Positions 49,376 to 62,332 of a DNA stretch of 64,000 bases are shown piece by piece. Source of the stretch: Rostratula benghalensis (taxonomy: Eukaryota; Chordata; Aves; Charadriiformes; Rostratulidae). The notes under the pieces are model-generated. The model saw only the letters and a list, made by a program, of their open reading frames with translations. It did no database searches and was not told where the DNA came from. Numbering within the stretch: the stretch's first letter is position 1; every line of letters begins with the position of its first letter. The stretch spans positions 951,191 through 1,015,190 of the forward strand of contig VXAI01000191.1 of assembly GCA_013399305.1 (NCBI GenBank). Direction: 5' to 3'. The translations under genes were made by a program, and so were the position numbers.

Positions 49376-52163
49376 GTAAATCCCAATGCGTGGCACCTGT
49401 GGGTCATGTTGAGGTATTCATCTTCCCAATTTATACTACGTTTTCTATTTACAGTATATAGATTTGTACTTTCTCATTAACTACTGCTCCTGACCCTCAG
49501 CAGACAGATGATGTTCTGCCCTTCCTTGTGCTTCACCTAAAAGCTCTTTTTTTTTCTGGGGTACCATATCACCACAAATTTGTCTCTCGAGGACTAAGAT
49601 GGTGTTTCAGGCAATGACATGGTTTACAGGATATGTTTCTCACCACCTGGCAGTTGCACCATGGTGAGTATGGAGTGCTTGCCTTGGCATGTACTTACAC
49701 ATTTGTCCAATTCACCAGGCCTTGCCATATTGAAAACGTAGCCAGCACACTCCGTTCCAGGGAGACTTCGCTCGTGTGGCTCACCTGATTGCAGCACATG
49801 TTTCACATTGTGTGTTGGTCTCCATGGTCAGGTTCACCTCTGGATCCCAAGCCTATCTGTATGTTGTAGCTCTCCCTAGATGTCCTGATGTTTCGTAGGC
49901 CCATCGAGCTACTAATATCTCACTTTTTTGCTCCCAGTCCAGATCCACCTGAGCCACTTCAGTTTTCACAGCTTTGGCTTTCTGTTTGTTGTTGCAACGT
50001 TCTTCAGCGGTGTGGTTTCTGGGCATGTGAACATCTACATGATGTGCTGTTAGTGGTACGTGATGCTACATCATGGTGCGTAATGACAAATGGATATTCT
50101 AATGAACTGCTAGGTGTACTAGCTATTTTTCATATCTCCCTGCTTTTCTTTGTCTGTTTATTTGGCCTCTACCGTTTGGAAGGCAATCCGATCTTCCCCT
50201 CTTTATCCCATTTGTGCTTTATGATTCCCTTGTAGATGACTTGCAGGCAAGAACCATTTACAATAAATGAACTAGATGTCAGTTTTCATGCTTCAGCAGT
50301 TCCTATTCACATTCTGCAGTAAACTGGGTCAAGATGAAACCCTGAGCAGGATGTAGCCTTAGGTTCTGAGATTAGGGGTTGAACCGTGCCATGACATTGT
50401 GAGGGCTGTCTATACAGAGATGAGGCATAGGATGATTCTCCAAAAATACCATCGTATCCAATATTCTTTGACTTCTATGAGATAATCACCCATACTATTA
50501 TATCTTTGCTAAAGAGGTACTGTCCTAATTTAGTTGACCTTTATCTTCATTAGTTCATGGTTTATTCTGGAATCCTTAGTGGTTGATTTGTGGCTCGAAG
50601 AAATGGGAAGAGATCCCTTTCAGGACTCAGTTCATTTACCAGTGAATATTATCGCTCAAAATTTTTGTCAAGCCCTAAGTATAAGCATCTGGTTTTGCCA
50701 TTCTTTTGTACAATTCATAGTGTTGGATGAAGTTATTTATTTTCACTGCTGCATTTATTATCATATTTTAAAAACTTAAGATTTAAACAAAAAGAATGTC
50801 TATTTTCTGTTGTTTTCCTCATTCATGATATTATTCCATCTCTGTAGTTCTATCAGGGCACAATGGTGGAGAGAATCCATATAATTTGACCTGAACAAAG
50901 GCTTTTGTGCTAATAGCTTGTTATTTTTTTTCAGTTATATCCGTTATTGTCATTCATACTTTGTAATACCTCTTCCTGCGAATTTTTCTTTCTTAAACAC
51001 CATAGCTACATTTTTTTTAAAAATAATCTTTTTAATTTGAAATGTTTCATGCTTGTTCTATTGAGGTAACTAGTCTACTTATTTTTTAGAGTTTTGTCTA
51101 TATATTGCATAAAGCAACAGAGGGAGGAGCTACACTGTCCACAAATCTTTGTGGCTTTCCTTTGTCACTCCAAATTCCACAGTTTCCCCACTTCTGTGAG
51201 TCAACCTAAAGCCAATCTCAACAGCAAGAGTAGCACTTAACATTACTACTTGAACTCTACTGTTATTTTAAGTCACTGTACAATTCATTTGGAAAACTTT
51301 TGCATACTGTTCATGGAATAACAAATGCAACATGAGAATTCTATGTCTTCTATTCTGTACTTTCTTCTGTAGTTCTCCATTATCCTTTTATAAAGTTCTC
51401 TCATTAAAAGCACCAAAGCACCAAAATGAGTACCGTTAATGACTTGACTACTAGCAGTTTATTCTCAAAGCTTCTAAAGGATCCAAAATACATAATCTTC
51501 CACCTCAGAAATATAATACTTTTAATTTTTATTTCTTGTTTTGTATAGTTTCTTCCACAATAACCTAAGAAATTGTTGGTGCTGTCAATAAAGCTGTGTT
51601 GTGACAGCAATTGAAATCTGACCAGTATTTTTTTCTTCAACAGACAGACAATTAAAACCACTGTAGTTACCAGTTTCTCTTCTTTTCAAGCACTATTTCA
51701 GAAATGGTGTACACAGACATATTTTAGTCACCTTTAGAAGTTTGTTACACTTTATTAAGAGTAGGTTAATTCAGCTTTTTAGTAACATTTTCAGTTTTCT
51801 TTGTAGTGCATAACTATTTGCAGATAAAAAGATTTGTGGAGCAATGCAATATCTGTAAGGATAATAATGATCTGTTCAGATTCTCTTGAAAATTTCCTAA
51901 TTTATGTATTAATCATCTATGTAAGCATGTTCTCATATTCTTTTTGATGGTAATGATCATTTGCTTTGATGCCAATGAAGGTTTTGATGTTTCTGATATT
52001 TTAATATTGACTTTTTAGGCTGCATCTTCCAATTCATTGATTTTGTGACTGCTTTTCCCCACACTATTATAGCTGTTTTCTAAACTGAGCTTAAGAGATT
52101 CCATTTTTTGTCTCCTTCATTATTTTTCACATGCCTGAGTTGTTTTCCAGAAAACTTATGTTA

Positions 52164-52219
52164 ACAGTTGAACTCAATGCCCCTAATGGTCTTTTCCAAC
52201 ATAAATGCTTCTATAATTA
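52164..52219 (+). mobile_element. decayed CR1 LINE 3' tail
   Basis: CAGTTGAACTCAATG, then CTAATGGTCTTTTCCAACATAAATG and CTTCTATAATTA, follow the order of the last 55 bases of CR1 (TTGGACTCGATGATC, GGTCTTTTCCAACC, ATTCTATGATT). It is heavily mutated and short, so it is an old copy. Confidence 0.75.
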
Positions 52220-53112
52220 GATAATTTATATTTTGTCAGTTTTCAAAAATTTCCTCTATCTTTAATATTTATCTAATGAATTTTAAATTGAAATTTCTTC
52301 ATTTCCTACTAATATAATCTTCTGATATTCACTCCCGAAGCATATGATCTAATTATAATGCCTGCTATCAAAAATCACTGCTGTATGTCACTCACTTTCA
52401 CACAACTATACATCTTTTCATTGTCAGCTTCATCTTCTTCAGCCTCAGTAGGCTCATTCTTCTTTGTTGCCTTTTTCCTGGACTGCCTCTTTTGCATATT
52501 TATGAGCATATTTGTGAGAGTCTTCAGTCCTTACAAGAATAGTTACCCTATTTTTATGAAATAAAAAAACCCAAAAAACTGTAAACCCCTCAATGTTCAG
52601 AGGAGTTAATTATTGTATTTTATGGTATCTACTTATTATTCAAAGCTTATTCTTATGCATTATGTTTGTAAGAAATCAAATATGCTGACTAGGCCATTTC
52701 TCTGGTACCTGATAACAAACAAAGGATATAAAATATTTTTACAAGCAGAAGTCTATTTTATCTTACTATCAAGAAATTAGCACTTTTATTTAATGCTTGG
52801 ATGTAAAATTTGAAGCTACTCATTGTTTTGTCTCAAGTTTTCCACACTATGATAATAGGGCAATGTTTGTGGAATAAGAGCTCACACAGTTCATACAGAA
52901 ACCACAAAACATGTCATTAAGGTAGAAGTTCGGAAGGTAAACCAGCTGTTAAGAGATGGCCCTGGAGCTCACCCCAAAAAGCAGAAGACTGAAAAAGATC
53001 AAGACAAGTATGAAAATACATGGTTCACTAGTCAAGACATTTCATGCACAGCTTGTAAAATGGAAATGGATTTACATGATCAGGTGTAAATTTATCATCA
53101 TTCATCTGACAT

Positions 53113-53190
53113 GGCTTTTTTGAGCCACCCTGTGGAGACAAAATATTCAAAGGCTTTTTTGAGCCACCCTGTGGAGACAAAATATTCAAA
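53113..53190 (+). repeat. perfect 39-bp tandem duplication
   Basis: The 39-bp unit that starts GGCTTTTTTGAGCCACCC and ends AATATTCAAA occurs twice in a row (53113-53151 and 53152-53190) without a mismatch. The identity points to a recent event, possibly a variable-number locus. The unit is a multiple of three and creates a repeated 13-residue run in a short minus-strand frame, which is otherwise not gene-like. Confidence 0.95.
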
Positions 53191-53293
53191 CTTTGCATAT
53201 AAACACTTACCTCACAGTAGACACTTATCATCAGACCAAATTTATTTCAGCATATTGTTTTTCTGAGATTGACACTATTTAGACTATTAAAAT

Positions 53294-53332
53294 AACAACA
53301 ACAACAACAACAACAACAATAATAATAATAAT
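53294..53332 (+). repeat. (AAC)n(AAT)n microsatellite
   Basis: Eight AAC units followed by five AAT units. Confidence 0.95.
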
Positions 53333-53795
53333 ATTCTGTCTAAGGTTTACATATACACTCTGCTTCTATTGCCATAGTAGTCCAAATACTTCATCAATAT
53401 GTAAAACACCCAATTTTTCAGATGAATCTTACCATCTTAAATAGCTTATTGAAGATCATGCAAAAAGTATGTTGTGTTTCAAATTGAAACCATTATATTT
53501 TTCCTATATATATATTTAGTCCGTACACTGTGATCAGATATCTGTCTGAGGTGTAACACTCAGGAAATACATCACTGGTATTGCAAGAAACACAAAGGCA
53601 TATTCAGTACGTGTTTCTTTCAAAAATAAACACTGAAAGATAAACAGGTCAGTGACAAAGAAGCTTGATGGACCCTCTGCTTGCACTGAAGGGCAAAATA
53701 TGGCATATAAAAGGATAAATCATTGCCTTCGTGCTGTACTGATGTTCTCTGGGAACGATTTTATTTCCCCAACTGTTACTTCTTTCTTCAAATAC

Positions 53796-54215
53796 ACAGA
53801 ATCACAGAATTGTAGGGGTTGGAAGGGACCTTTGGAGATCATCTAGTCCAATGCCCCTGCCGAAGCAAAGTCACCAAGGTAGGGTGGACATAAATGCATC
53901 CAGGTGGGTTTTGAATATCTCCAGAGAAGGAGTTTTCACAACCTCTCTGGGCAGCCTTTTCCACTGGTTTGTTTTTACTCATGTGGAGATGGCATTTCCT
54001 GTGTTTCAGCTTGTGCCCGTTGCCTCTTGTCCTCTCACTGGTCACCACTGAGAGTTTGGCTCTGTCCTCTTGACAGCTACCCTTTAGATATTTGTCAGTA
54101 TTGATCAAGTTCCCTCTCAGCCTTCTCTTCTCTAGGCTAAACAGCCTTTCCTCATAAGAAGGCTGCTCTATTCCCTTAATCACCTCTGTAGCCCTCCACT
54201 GGAGTCTCTCCATAC
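53796..54215 (-). mobile_element. CR1 LINE 3' region (5'-truncated)
   Basis: About 420 bases in antisense orientation. From the left they give the terminal AGAATCACAGAATTG, GGGTTGGAAGGGACCTTTGG and GATCATCTAGTCCAATGCCC, then ATCTCCAGAGAAGGAG, ACAACCTCTCTGGGCAGCC, TTGCCTCTTGTCC, CCTTCTCTTCTCTAGGCTAAACAG, and GTAGCCCTCCACTGGAGTC, all in CR1 order. The match is close, suggesting a relatively young insertion. Only the end of ORF2 and the 3' UTR are present. The 126-codon minus-strand frame inside it spans element sequence and is not a host gene. Confidence 0.94.
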
Positions 54216-57179
54216 ACAACCTCTTACATAAGTGTAAAGAAAGACTAGCCGATGACAGAGACTAAAGGAACATTATGTGATTGACACGACAGCAAAACCA
54301 TGTGCTTGTAAGGAAAATATATGTATTTATTTCTGCTTAGTTTTTCAATGTATTGAAGTAAATTTGTCATAAGAATAAATCTGTGTCTGTGTTGGAGTCT
54401 CAAAAATAACTGAAGCTCAAGGGAGGTACAGGGATCCTTGCAGAAATTAGATTACACAGTGAGGCCTAAAACCTTCATCTGCAAAAGCAAAAATATGCAT
54501 CTTTCAACCAGGGCTTCAGACGTATAGTTGAGTTTGGAATTTTTAAGGAAAAATGTTGTTTATTCAAAATGCTTGTGCTTGCCCATATATCAAATATGCA
54601 GAATTGCTCAGAAGTAAAGAACTTAAAATGCTTTCAAAGATATATGAGAGGTGTCTTGGGTTTTAAAGTATCTTGTGTAATTAGTAGTGCTTTACACTAA
54701 TTATCAGGTTTTAATATGAGACAATCAGTGTGATTTTCAGAAGCAGCTAAGTAATGTAAGGTTGAAATTCCCTGTAGAAAGAAAGGGATTTAATTTACTA
54801 TTTTTCCTTCTGATTTCTGCTACAAGACACACCAAAGAACTAAATGGTTGAAAGAAACAATAAATGAGCAATCCCCATAAAAAATTGACAGACTGTTAAA
54901 ATATAATACTTACATAGGGCACAAACCACAAAAAAGTAAAGATACAAGTAGGCATATCAATTTCTCTTTAACCAGAATTTGGTCTAAAAACCTACAATAA
55001 AGAGATAAGTAGTATGATCTGCTATAATTTGAAAAATTATTTTATTGCAGTCAGATATCTGAATTAAGGTTGATTTAGTTAATAAAAAAATAAAAATGTC
55101 TTTATATATTAAAAAAAATATTTCTAATCATAATATCCAGTACATATTTCATCACATTCAATTTTTTAATAATGCCAGAATAAAAGATGACTGCCCTGTG
55201 GTCTTGCACTAATAATAAAATTAAGTTGCAAAATGTGAGTTTTTTAACACAGTAAAACTAGTCTAAGGTGAACCGACTAGTTTAATATGAATAAAATTTA
55301 ATAAGATTTCATCTCCTTTCAGATTTGATAAATGAGACACAATTAAAATTTATCCACCTTTTCAAGCAGTTTGAGATATACGTTTGAATTCTTTCTCCCA
55401 GAGATGGGGAATCTAAATTTGGACTTAATCCCACACTCTTTCCCTAGGTAAAAATCATTATTTGACTCATTAGTTGTACCAAGCTTTTAGCATAAATTTG
55501 TTGAGACTGATAATTAACTGGAAGTAGATCAGAGCACTATGAGCCTTTACTTACTTTGAAAGCTTTGCAATTAGTAGACATTAATTTCCTTGTATGTATG
55601 TAAGGCTTTAGACAAAGCTTTATCAAATGCAATGTAAAAGTTCATACAAACTTCACTGCAAATTGAAGAACACTCACAATAAGGTCCAGATGAACAAGAG
55701 TACATTTAACATTAGATATGTGAATAGCTCTGTTGAAGGCAGAAGCAATTATTCTCAGTCTTGAAACAAATGTATGCTTGCAGAACCAGCCTTTAAAGTT
55801 CTTTAATCTTCTCTAGACTTTGAACAGCAACTCAAATTAAGTCTGTCTGAAATAAGGCAATGAAGGAATGAAGCTGAAGAAACCTGCAGATGTACATCAG
55901 ACCTCTGTAAAGCCTATGTCATACCTCACTGAATATATGGAGCAATTCCCTGGAACACAAGCTTCCTCCTAAAAGAGACTGAGAACAGCTTTTCAGAGGG
56001 GCTCTGCAGCCAGGAAGTTACATCAGTCTTTATGTCGGGCTTGTTCAGCCAAACGAATATAACAGCATACACTCCAGAAAACGGGCAGGAATTCATTCTT
56101 CAGCCCTGACAGTTCATTGCTGTCTGCTAGAGTTGCACCGTCGTGTCAATACTATTTCTCCATAACAGATGACAGGCTGTACATGTACCACAACAGATCT
56201 AGCACAACTGCTTCTGTTCCTTTGTGTTGAGATGCCTTTCTTGACAGCAGATATTTGAGACTAATAGCACTCAGTTTCTTAGGGTGTACTTACAGAGCAA
56301 TACATGTTTTTTACTTTTTGGAAACAAATGTGCTGTAAATAATACGCACATAGAGCAACATTACAAGTTATTTCCAGGCAAAAGGAGCTTTGTGACACCC
56401 TCTCATTAAAAATAAATAAATAATGAAATCTTCCAGTTCAGCTCTTTTCACAATCTTTATTATTCACCTGGAACATGAAAGAACTTGTGTTACCCTCTGT
56501 GGAGTGGGAGAAGAGAAAGAGTGAGAAGGCAGCTATAACCAGTTACTGGAACCTTCTTAAGATTACTCCTTGCATCTGTTTGTACAATTCTGTGTGTGCT
56601 CAGCCTTATTAAGTGAATATATGTTCTTACAGATGTCACAACTGTGTATCTTTAATAATGAGTTACAGGCTCATGATGCCTTGAGTACTCAGATTTATGA
56701 TTAAGGAATCAAGGGGCTAAAGCAAGCCAAGACTCTTTTTGTCAGTCAGAAAAAAAAAATAATAAAAAGCAAATGTAAGTCCAAGGAGCACAGCAGCTCA
56801 GTAATTGATACCACTGAGGAGAGACCTGTATCTGCTGAGATTACCTACATCCTTCATAGCTGAGTGTGACTGAATGGGAAAGAAGAGATGGCAAAATCCA
56901 AAGGACACTTGGTGATATTGAAGTTGCCTTTTACAAAGAGCATGCACATCGGCACTTAGCAAGACTGACCTGAGTCTCAATAATGTGATAATGACCTGCA
57001 TTTATTCATGAAACAATAGATGCTTTTACTCTTGGAACAGTATCTGCTTAAATCAGGCTGTTTTCCAACAAAATCTATAGCATTTCAGTATTACTTACGT
57101 CTCTCTGACTGACTGAAACAAATAGAACCAGGATCTGAATCAGAACGAAAAAGGTTTTTTTTTAATGTTTTAAAAATAA

Positions 57180-57192
57180 ATATATATATATA
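57180..57192 (+). repeat. (TA)n microsatellite
   Basis: A short ATATAT run beside a CACACA stretch. Confidence 0.8.
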
Positions 57193-58233
57193 AAATACAC
57201 ACACTATATATTCATATGTACACATGCACAAATATAATACATATTTACTTCCTTGTATTGTTTCCTCCAATTTTTCCTGTTTCCCAGAATAGTCAGAAGT
57301 TCTCTCAGTATAGTAAAAGGCCTGTTTAATGATATAATTCACTAGTGGAATAGCAAAATAAAGTGATTTATCACTTATAAATTTGCCAATTTTAACCAGA
57401 AACTGCAAGAGAATAATAAATGTTTCATGCTTGTGAATTTGCCTTTTGCCACCTCTAGTCTAGCAAAGGGAGACAAGAAAAAACTTCACAGATCAAAAAG
57501 AAGCACCACAACTATGAACTCATTTCCATACAAAGAATTAGCTTAATACCTTCCTCACTCCCAATGCACACACACGGTTAATGTAACTGCATTGTTTTTC
57601 TAGTACTGCACCATTTCATAATATTATTTGGACAAAGTAGAAACTCTCACATTATCCTGATACAAATAAAATGCAAATGAAGGCATTGTTAATCATCAGA
57701 GATCAGATGTAGAAGACCATATGCCTTTACAAGCCCACATAAAATCACGCTGCATAGAAAGAGCAGGATTGCTAAAGGAATATCAAGGTAAATGTTACTT
57801 AGAAATCACAAGAGAACAAACGATGAGCTGAAATACACAATCATCTGAAGCAGTCACAGAGGACTCTAGTCCTGCCTCAAAATTATGGATCAGTTTGAGC
57901 TACTCAGACACCAAGGTGTGATATAAAATGGCAAGTCCCTGAGTATATGCTTGGGTGTGCAAGGAATGGTGATATTTTCTCCTTTTAGCTCTCACTTCCA
58001 GTCCTAGTGGTTTTGTGCTGAAAGATTAGAGAAGCTGAGACCAGAAAACTGAAGCAGGAGAGGTGATCATGGCTCCATCACTCTGCCCATTAAGCTGACT
58101 TCTGTGACATCCAAGCCGAGTGTTGCTGTCATTTACCCGATGCTCTTACTGCGGAAATATGAATTGGGATCAGTGTGAGGACTCCTGTCTCCTGTGCTCA
58201 TCTTAATCTTCTCTTTTTCCCTGCACTCTGTAG

Positions 58234-58247
58234 CTTCAATATGGGAG
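58234..58247 (+). other. 14-nt microexon-like segment
   Basis: A long, nearly pure pyrimidine tract ending CTGCACTCTGTAG is followed by CTTCAATATGGGAG and then by GTGAGTGC, a near-consensus donor. The upstream tract is the best acceptor-like sequence I noticed in the window. Without transcript data this is only a candidate, and 14 nt would shift a reading frame. Confidence 0.15.
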
Positions 58248-59665
58248 GTGAGTGCATGTGTGTGTGTGGAGAGTTAAAGCCTTCATTTTTTTCAGTGACA
58301 CATAGTCATATCTTCGTGTTTGTTGCTATATAGTGTCACAGATTGGGACTTGTGTCTCCCCATGTGGTCAGAAGCAATCGGTACACTGTACCAGTTACCC
58401 TAGAAAATACAGCATTGCTTCCTCTCCTGCCCTGCTAGTAGGAATATGCCTCACTCAAATCTACCAAAGATATAAGCGATTTCATGGTCTTTGGAGATCT
58501 GCACTGAAATAATTTTCAGAGAAATTTCTGGCCTCTGAAAGAAGACTTGTCAGCATTGATTTTCCCCATAGCAAAAGGTGTGAATATACAGCACCCTTAA
58601 TGCTACATTTGTTCCATACTTTTGGCAGTTTGCTGCAGTGTTAGCCAGAGTGATGTATAAAGTTGCTAGAGGGAACCAAAGTTTCCACAGAAATGATGAA
58701 TTTTTAGCGCAGGAAGCTTAAGGTTTTGAAATGCAATTTAACATTAGCTACCAGTTTCTGTTGACCTCTTTTACTCTCTCAGAAAAGAAATATTGCTCAT
58801 AAAATTACTGCTTGTACTACAGGGAAAAGCAGTCCCCTGAAACAGGGAACTAGCCTTGACTCTCAGTGCTCCTGGGTTTTTTTTGTTTGTTTTTTTTCCT
58901 CTCTTAAGTAGTCATCACCAAAATATTCCTCTGTCACTTTGAGAGTCACATATTTCACATCACTTGAAGTTTGCAGTCATAGATGAAAAAATAAAAGAAA
59001 AACCATAAAAAGGAAGAGGGCAGAGAGTCTGAAACAATTTATTCTCTCATACTGACAAGATAGCTCAGAAATTTTTTTAAGGCAATTACAGAAGAGCGTA
59101 TTGGTTTGTAGCTCTATAAAAGTGGAATGAGTAAGGTCCCTCTTTCAATTTTCATGTGTTTTAAGTCTGGGTAGAAGGATTTTACTCTTTTGGATCTTGA
59201 GGAATGGAACTGGTTTTCCTCTATTTGCTTTTTCCCACTTTTCATCTCCAACCTTCCTTCTGCTAGCTTTTCACTGCAAGCTAACACAAGTCAGTTGTGA
59301 CAGACAAAAATTGCTGGTACAGACGCATGAAAATTAGACAATGACCAGATGTCATGCCCACTGCTCAGTCTTTCGAGTTTGCTCTGGTAATGTCTCTTGT
59401 TCTGCTTTATTAAGTGAGACAAGGTTGTAAAAGCTTCTTAGGTAAAGGGTAAACAACATAGCCGACCTGGATAGCAAGAAAGGGTTTTAAACACCGAAAG
59501 ACCAGGTCTGCTCTTTTCTTCTGAAGAATCTGAGGAAGAAAAATAAAAATGCTATCAAAAATAGTTTTGTGGCAGCCATGTTTCTGTAGACAACATTGTA
59601 GATGAATTTTTGAAAAGGACATTACATGTGTTTTAAAATTATAAATATTATAAATAAACACAAAA

Positions 59666-59681
59666 ATATATATATATATAA
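59666..59681 (+). repeat. (AT)n microsatellite
   Basis: About eight AT units. Confidence 0.85.
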
Positions 59682-60983
59682 TTATTTGTATATCATGCCA
59701 AAATGGATATTTGGCAATACAATTGCAGTAGGCTGGATGCTTTCACTTCTAATTGTCTAGAACAGATTACACATAGCTGCCAGATGCTCCAGGTTCCGGT
59801 TGTGGAACGATAGACTGCCATTATTTTTCTAGAGAGAAACAGAATTTTTCTTTTGCAATTTTAATCTACTCTTTCCAATTATGTTTAGATGTTAAGAGCT
59901 GTTTTATATTCCTCCTAAACAGGTATTTGTTTTTGTTGACTTCCTTAAGACAATGTGTCTCGCGTGAACAGTGTGCCCACCAGGCAAATGGGATGAGGAA
60001 TGGAGCTTGTGAGACACACCAACGCTTCTGCTGGACAGTCACACAACATTCAAATTAGGTTAGCACCATATGAAAGGAGATATTTAAATTATAAACTGAC
60101 AAATAACTGGCTAATTACTGGAGCTCAAAATATAATGGGAATTAAGCTCCTCTACACCCATATTATGCTTCCCAAAGGTGGTACAGGAGTTAGTTTTTGG
60201 CCAAAGCCTCTTTTTATGAATTAGTTGAAAGGGAGTATAGGACAATGCCTAATAAAAACAGGACAGAGTCTGTTGGGCTACTGAGTTAGTTACAAGCTAG
60301 TTGCAGTTAAATGCCTCAGAATGTCCAGGTTAAGATAAAAGAACAGGGTACAGAACCACGGTGAAGAGGCCATGGTAGATGATCATTGAACTTCAGTGTG
60401 AAACAAAGGCCAAGGGTATAAGTTAAGATAAGAGCTAGTTTACATATGCTGGTAAATATCGAGATGTTATTTCAGGATTGCCTCTTCTACCAGAAGTGAA
60501 ATATACTTCCTTCTTCTGAAGTGTTAATAACATCCTACTCGTGCACTGGTGTTAATGATGTAAGGAATCCTCGCCAGGCAGCGTTGGTATCATTCTATTT
60601 CGGTATGCCAGGATCTGTGTTCATTGAAACAAGGCTAACTATTAATCATTGCTCTGCCTGTGCTTCTGTACATTTTATAATTCACTGAAATGAAGTAGCA
60701 TATGGTGGATAATATTTTCAATTACTTTAGTTAAACAGTGCAAAACAAATGCAAGAGATAGCGCTTCCTGTTGCTGGACAAAACATCCCCATTTACAGAC
60801 AATCTGGAAAGAAGTATAACCTAGGACAGATGTTCTAATATAATTGATTTTAAAATCCTGTGGATTAAGATAACTTGTTCCACATCCTCTGATAACTATT
60901 GTTTACCACTGGTCCCAAGATTGTGTCCTTATACAGAGACACTTTCCTACCCTCTACTGGCTCAGGTTGTCTCCTGGCATCCC

Positions 60984-61010
60984 ATTATTAGATATTATTA
61001 GATATTATTA
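60984..61010 (+). repeat. 10-bp tandem repeat
   Basis: About 2.7 copies of a TTAGATATTA unit. Confidence 0.8.
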
Positions 61011-61612
61011 TATATTGCAGCATTGATTAGGAACAAATTCTTGTCATGCATCACTAGTATTCTCCAACTGCTAAGAACTAACTTTTATACTTGCATAATT
61101 ACTTCAGAATCTTTAGTGTTTTACACAGTATTTCTACACTTATTGCCAGCTGGTGTCAGCAACAGACAGGTTCTTTGATCAGTTACACCTGTACCTACAT
61201 TTTTCCTCCTCCACACTGCCACATTCATGTCTTCACTTTTGATTTCCAACCCTCACAAGAAAGAAAAGGAAAAGAAGGTCATTCACATTTTACAAGCCAT
61301 GCAAACAAATGTGATTTGTTTGCATTCACCTCCTAGCCTCTCTCTTTTTTTCCAGCTGACAGCATCATCCTGAGGAACATTGTCAGGTGCAGTGAACCGG
61401 GTCTAAAAGGCCAGCAAGAACATATGAAATAAAAGAAGGGAGAGAGGCAGAGAAAATTGCTGAAGAGAAAAGTAGAGTTGTTTCTTTTTCTTTTTATCAA
61501 AATCTGGGATATTAAAGAAACTAAATGCTGGAAATGTAAAATTATTAATTGTATGTGAGCTTCGTAGTTCAATGGAACTGCATGCCTAGAACTTGGTCAC
61601 TGACAAAATTGC

Positions 61613-61654
61613 ACTTTAATCCTTGTTTGACAGACTTTAATCCTTGTTTGACAG
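61613..61654 (+). repeat. perfect 21-bp tandem duplication
   Basis: A 21-bp unit starting ACTTTAATCC and ending GTTTGACAG occurs twice in direct succession with no mismatch, implying a recent duplication. Confidence 0.95.
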
Positions 61655-62332
61655 ACTATTATAAGTATGGTCTTAATTAACATCATCATGTTAATTAATC
61701 ATCTCCACTTTTAGGAGACAAATTTGTTCTATGAGAAGCAGTGGTGCCTAATGGTCTATATATGCATGGAAACTGTGTCTTATGTACCTGATATTCTTCA
61801 CTGCTGTAACACAAACTGCTCTGTAATTCTCATGAAAAACACCTTCCTAGAATTTTCTCTCAAAATATACCTGTATTCCCCTACTCTGCTGCCTACTTTC
61901 TCTGGCTTGCTGCCTGCTGTTATTTGACATATGCCATAGCTACATAGTTTGGATCAACAAGGTCCCAACTGATGGGTCAGGTTCTGCCTGTCTCAGTAGC
62001 AATTCTTTAAACAAAGGCATTAACAGAACTACTTTCCATCCAACTTATAACATCATATGCCAAGGATTACTACTGTGAAAAATGTTTTAAAAATTACTGT
62101 AAAGTTTGATGGGCAGACAGATAGATGGATGGCACGAGCAGATAACGTCCAAGGTGGAAAGCCCCTTTTCACAGAGGATAAGTATTCATCCAGAAGCAAA
62201 GTTTTTTGAATGCTATTCAGGAATGACAGGCTGGTCAACCTTAAACTGATTGCTGGGAAGGGAGTGGATCAGATATATTAGGAGTAGGATGTGACTGGCA
62301 GTAGGTAGCATGGGAAATTGTGCTTAACCAAA

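Larger units (their letters stand above)
49364..53795. other. gene-free AT-rich interval downstream of the tRNA
   Basis: No protein gene is supported. It holds a decayed CR1 tail (52164-52219), a perfect 39-bp duplication (53113-53190) and an AAC/AAT microsatellite (53294-53332). The 115-codon frame at 49888-50235 has hydrophobic stretches but no recognisable family and looks like chance. Confidence 0.65.
54216..62332. other. gene-free AT-rich interval
   Basis: About 8 kb without a supported gene. It holds AT microsatellites at 57180-57192 and 59666-59681, a splice-bounded 14-nt segment at 58234-58247, a degenerate 10-bp tandem repeat at 60984-61010 and a perfect 21-bp duplication at 61613-61654. 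The stretch 59950-60620 has some LTR-like flavour (CpG-containing blocks, short purine tracts) but I cannot assign it to a family. Confidence 0.6.

Noticed and set aside
49888..50235. 115-codon plus-strand frame with hydrophobic runs
   Set aside because: T-rich DNA gives hydrophobic codons by default. There are no splice sites, conserved motif or recognisable family.
53839..54219. 126-codon minus-strand frame
   Set aside because: It lies wholly in the 3' region of a CR1 copy and does not represent a host gene.
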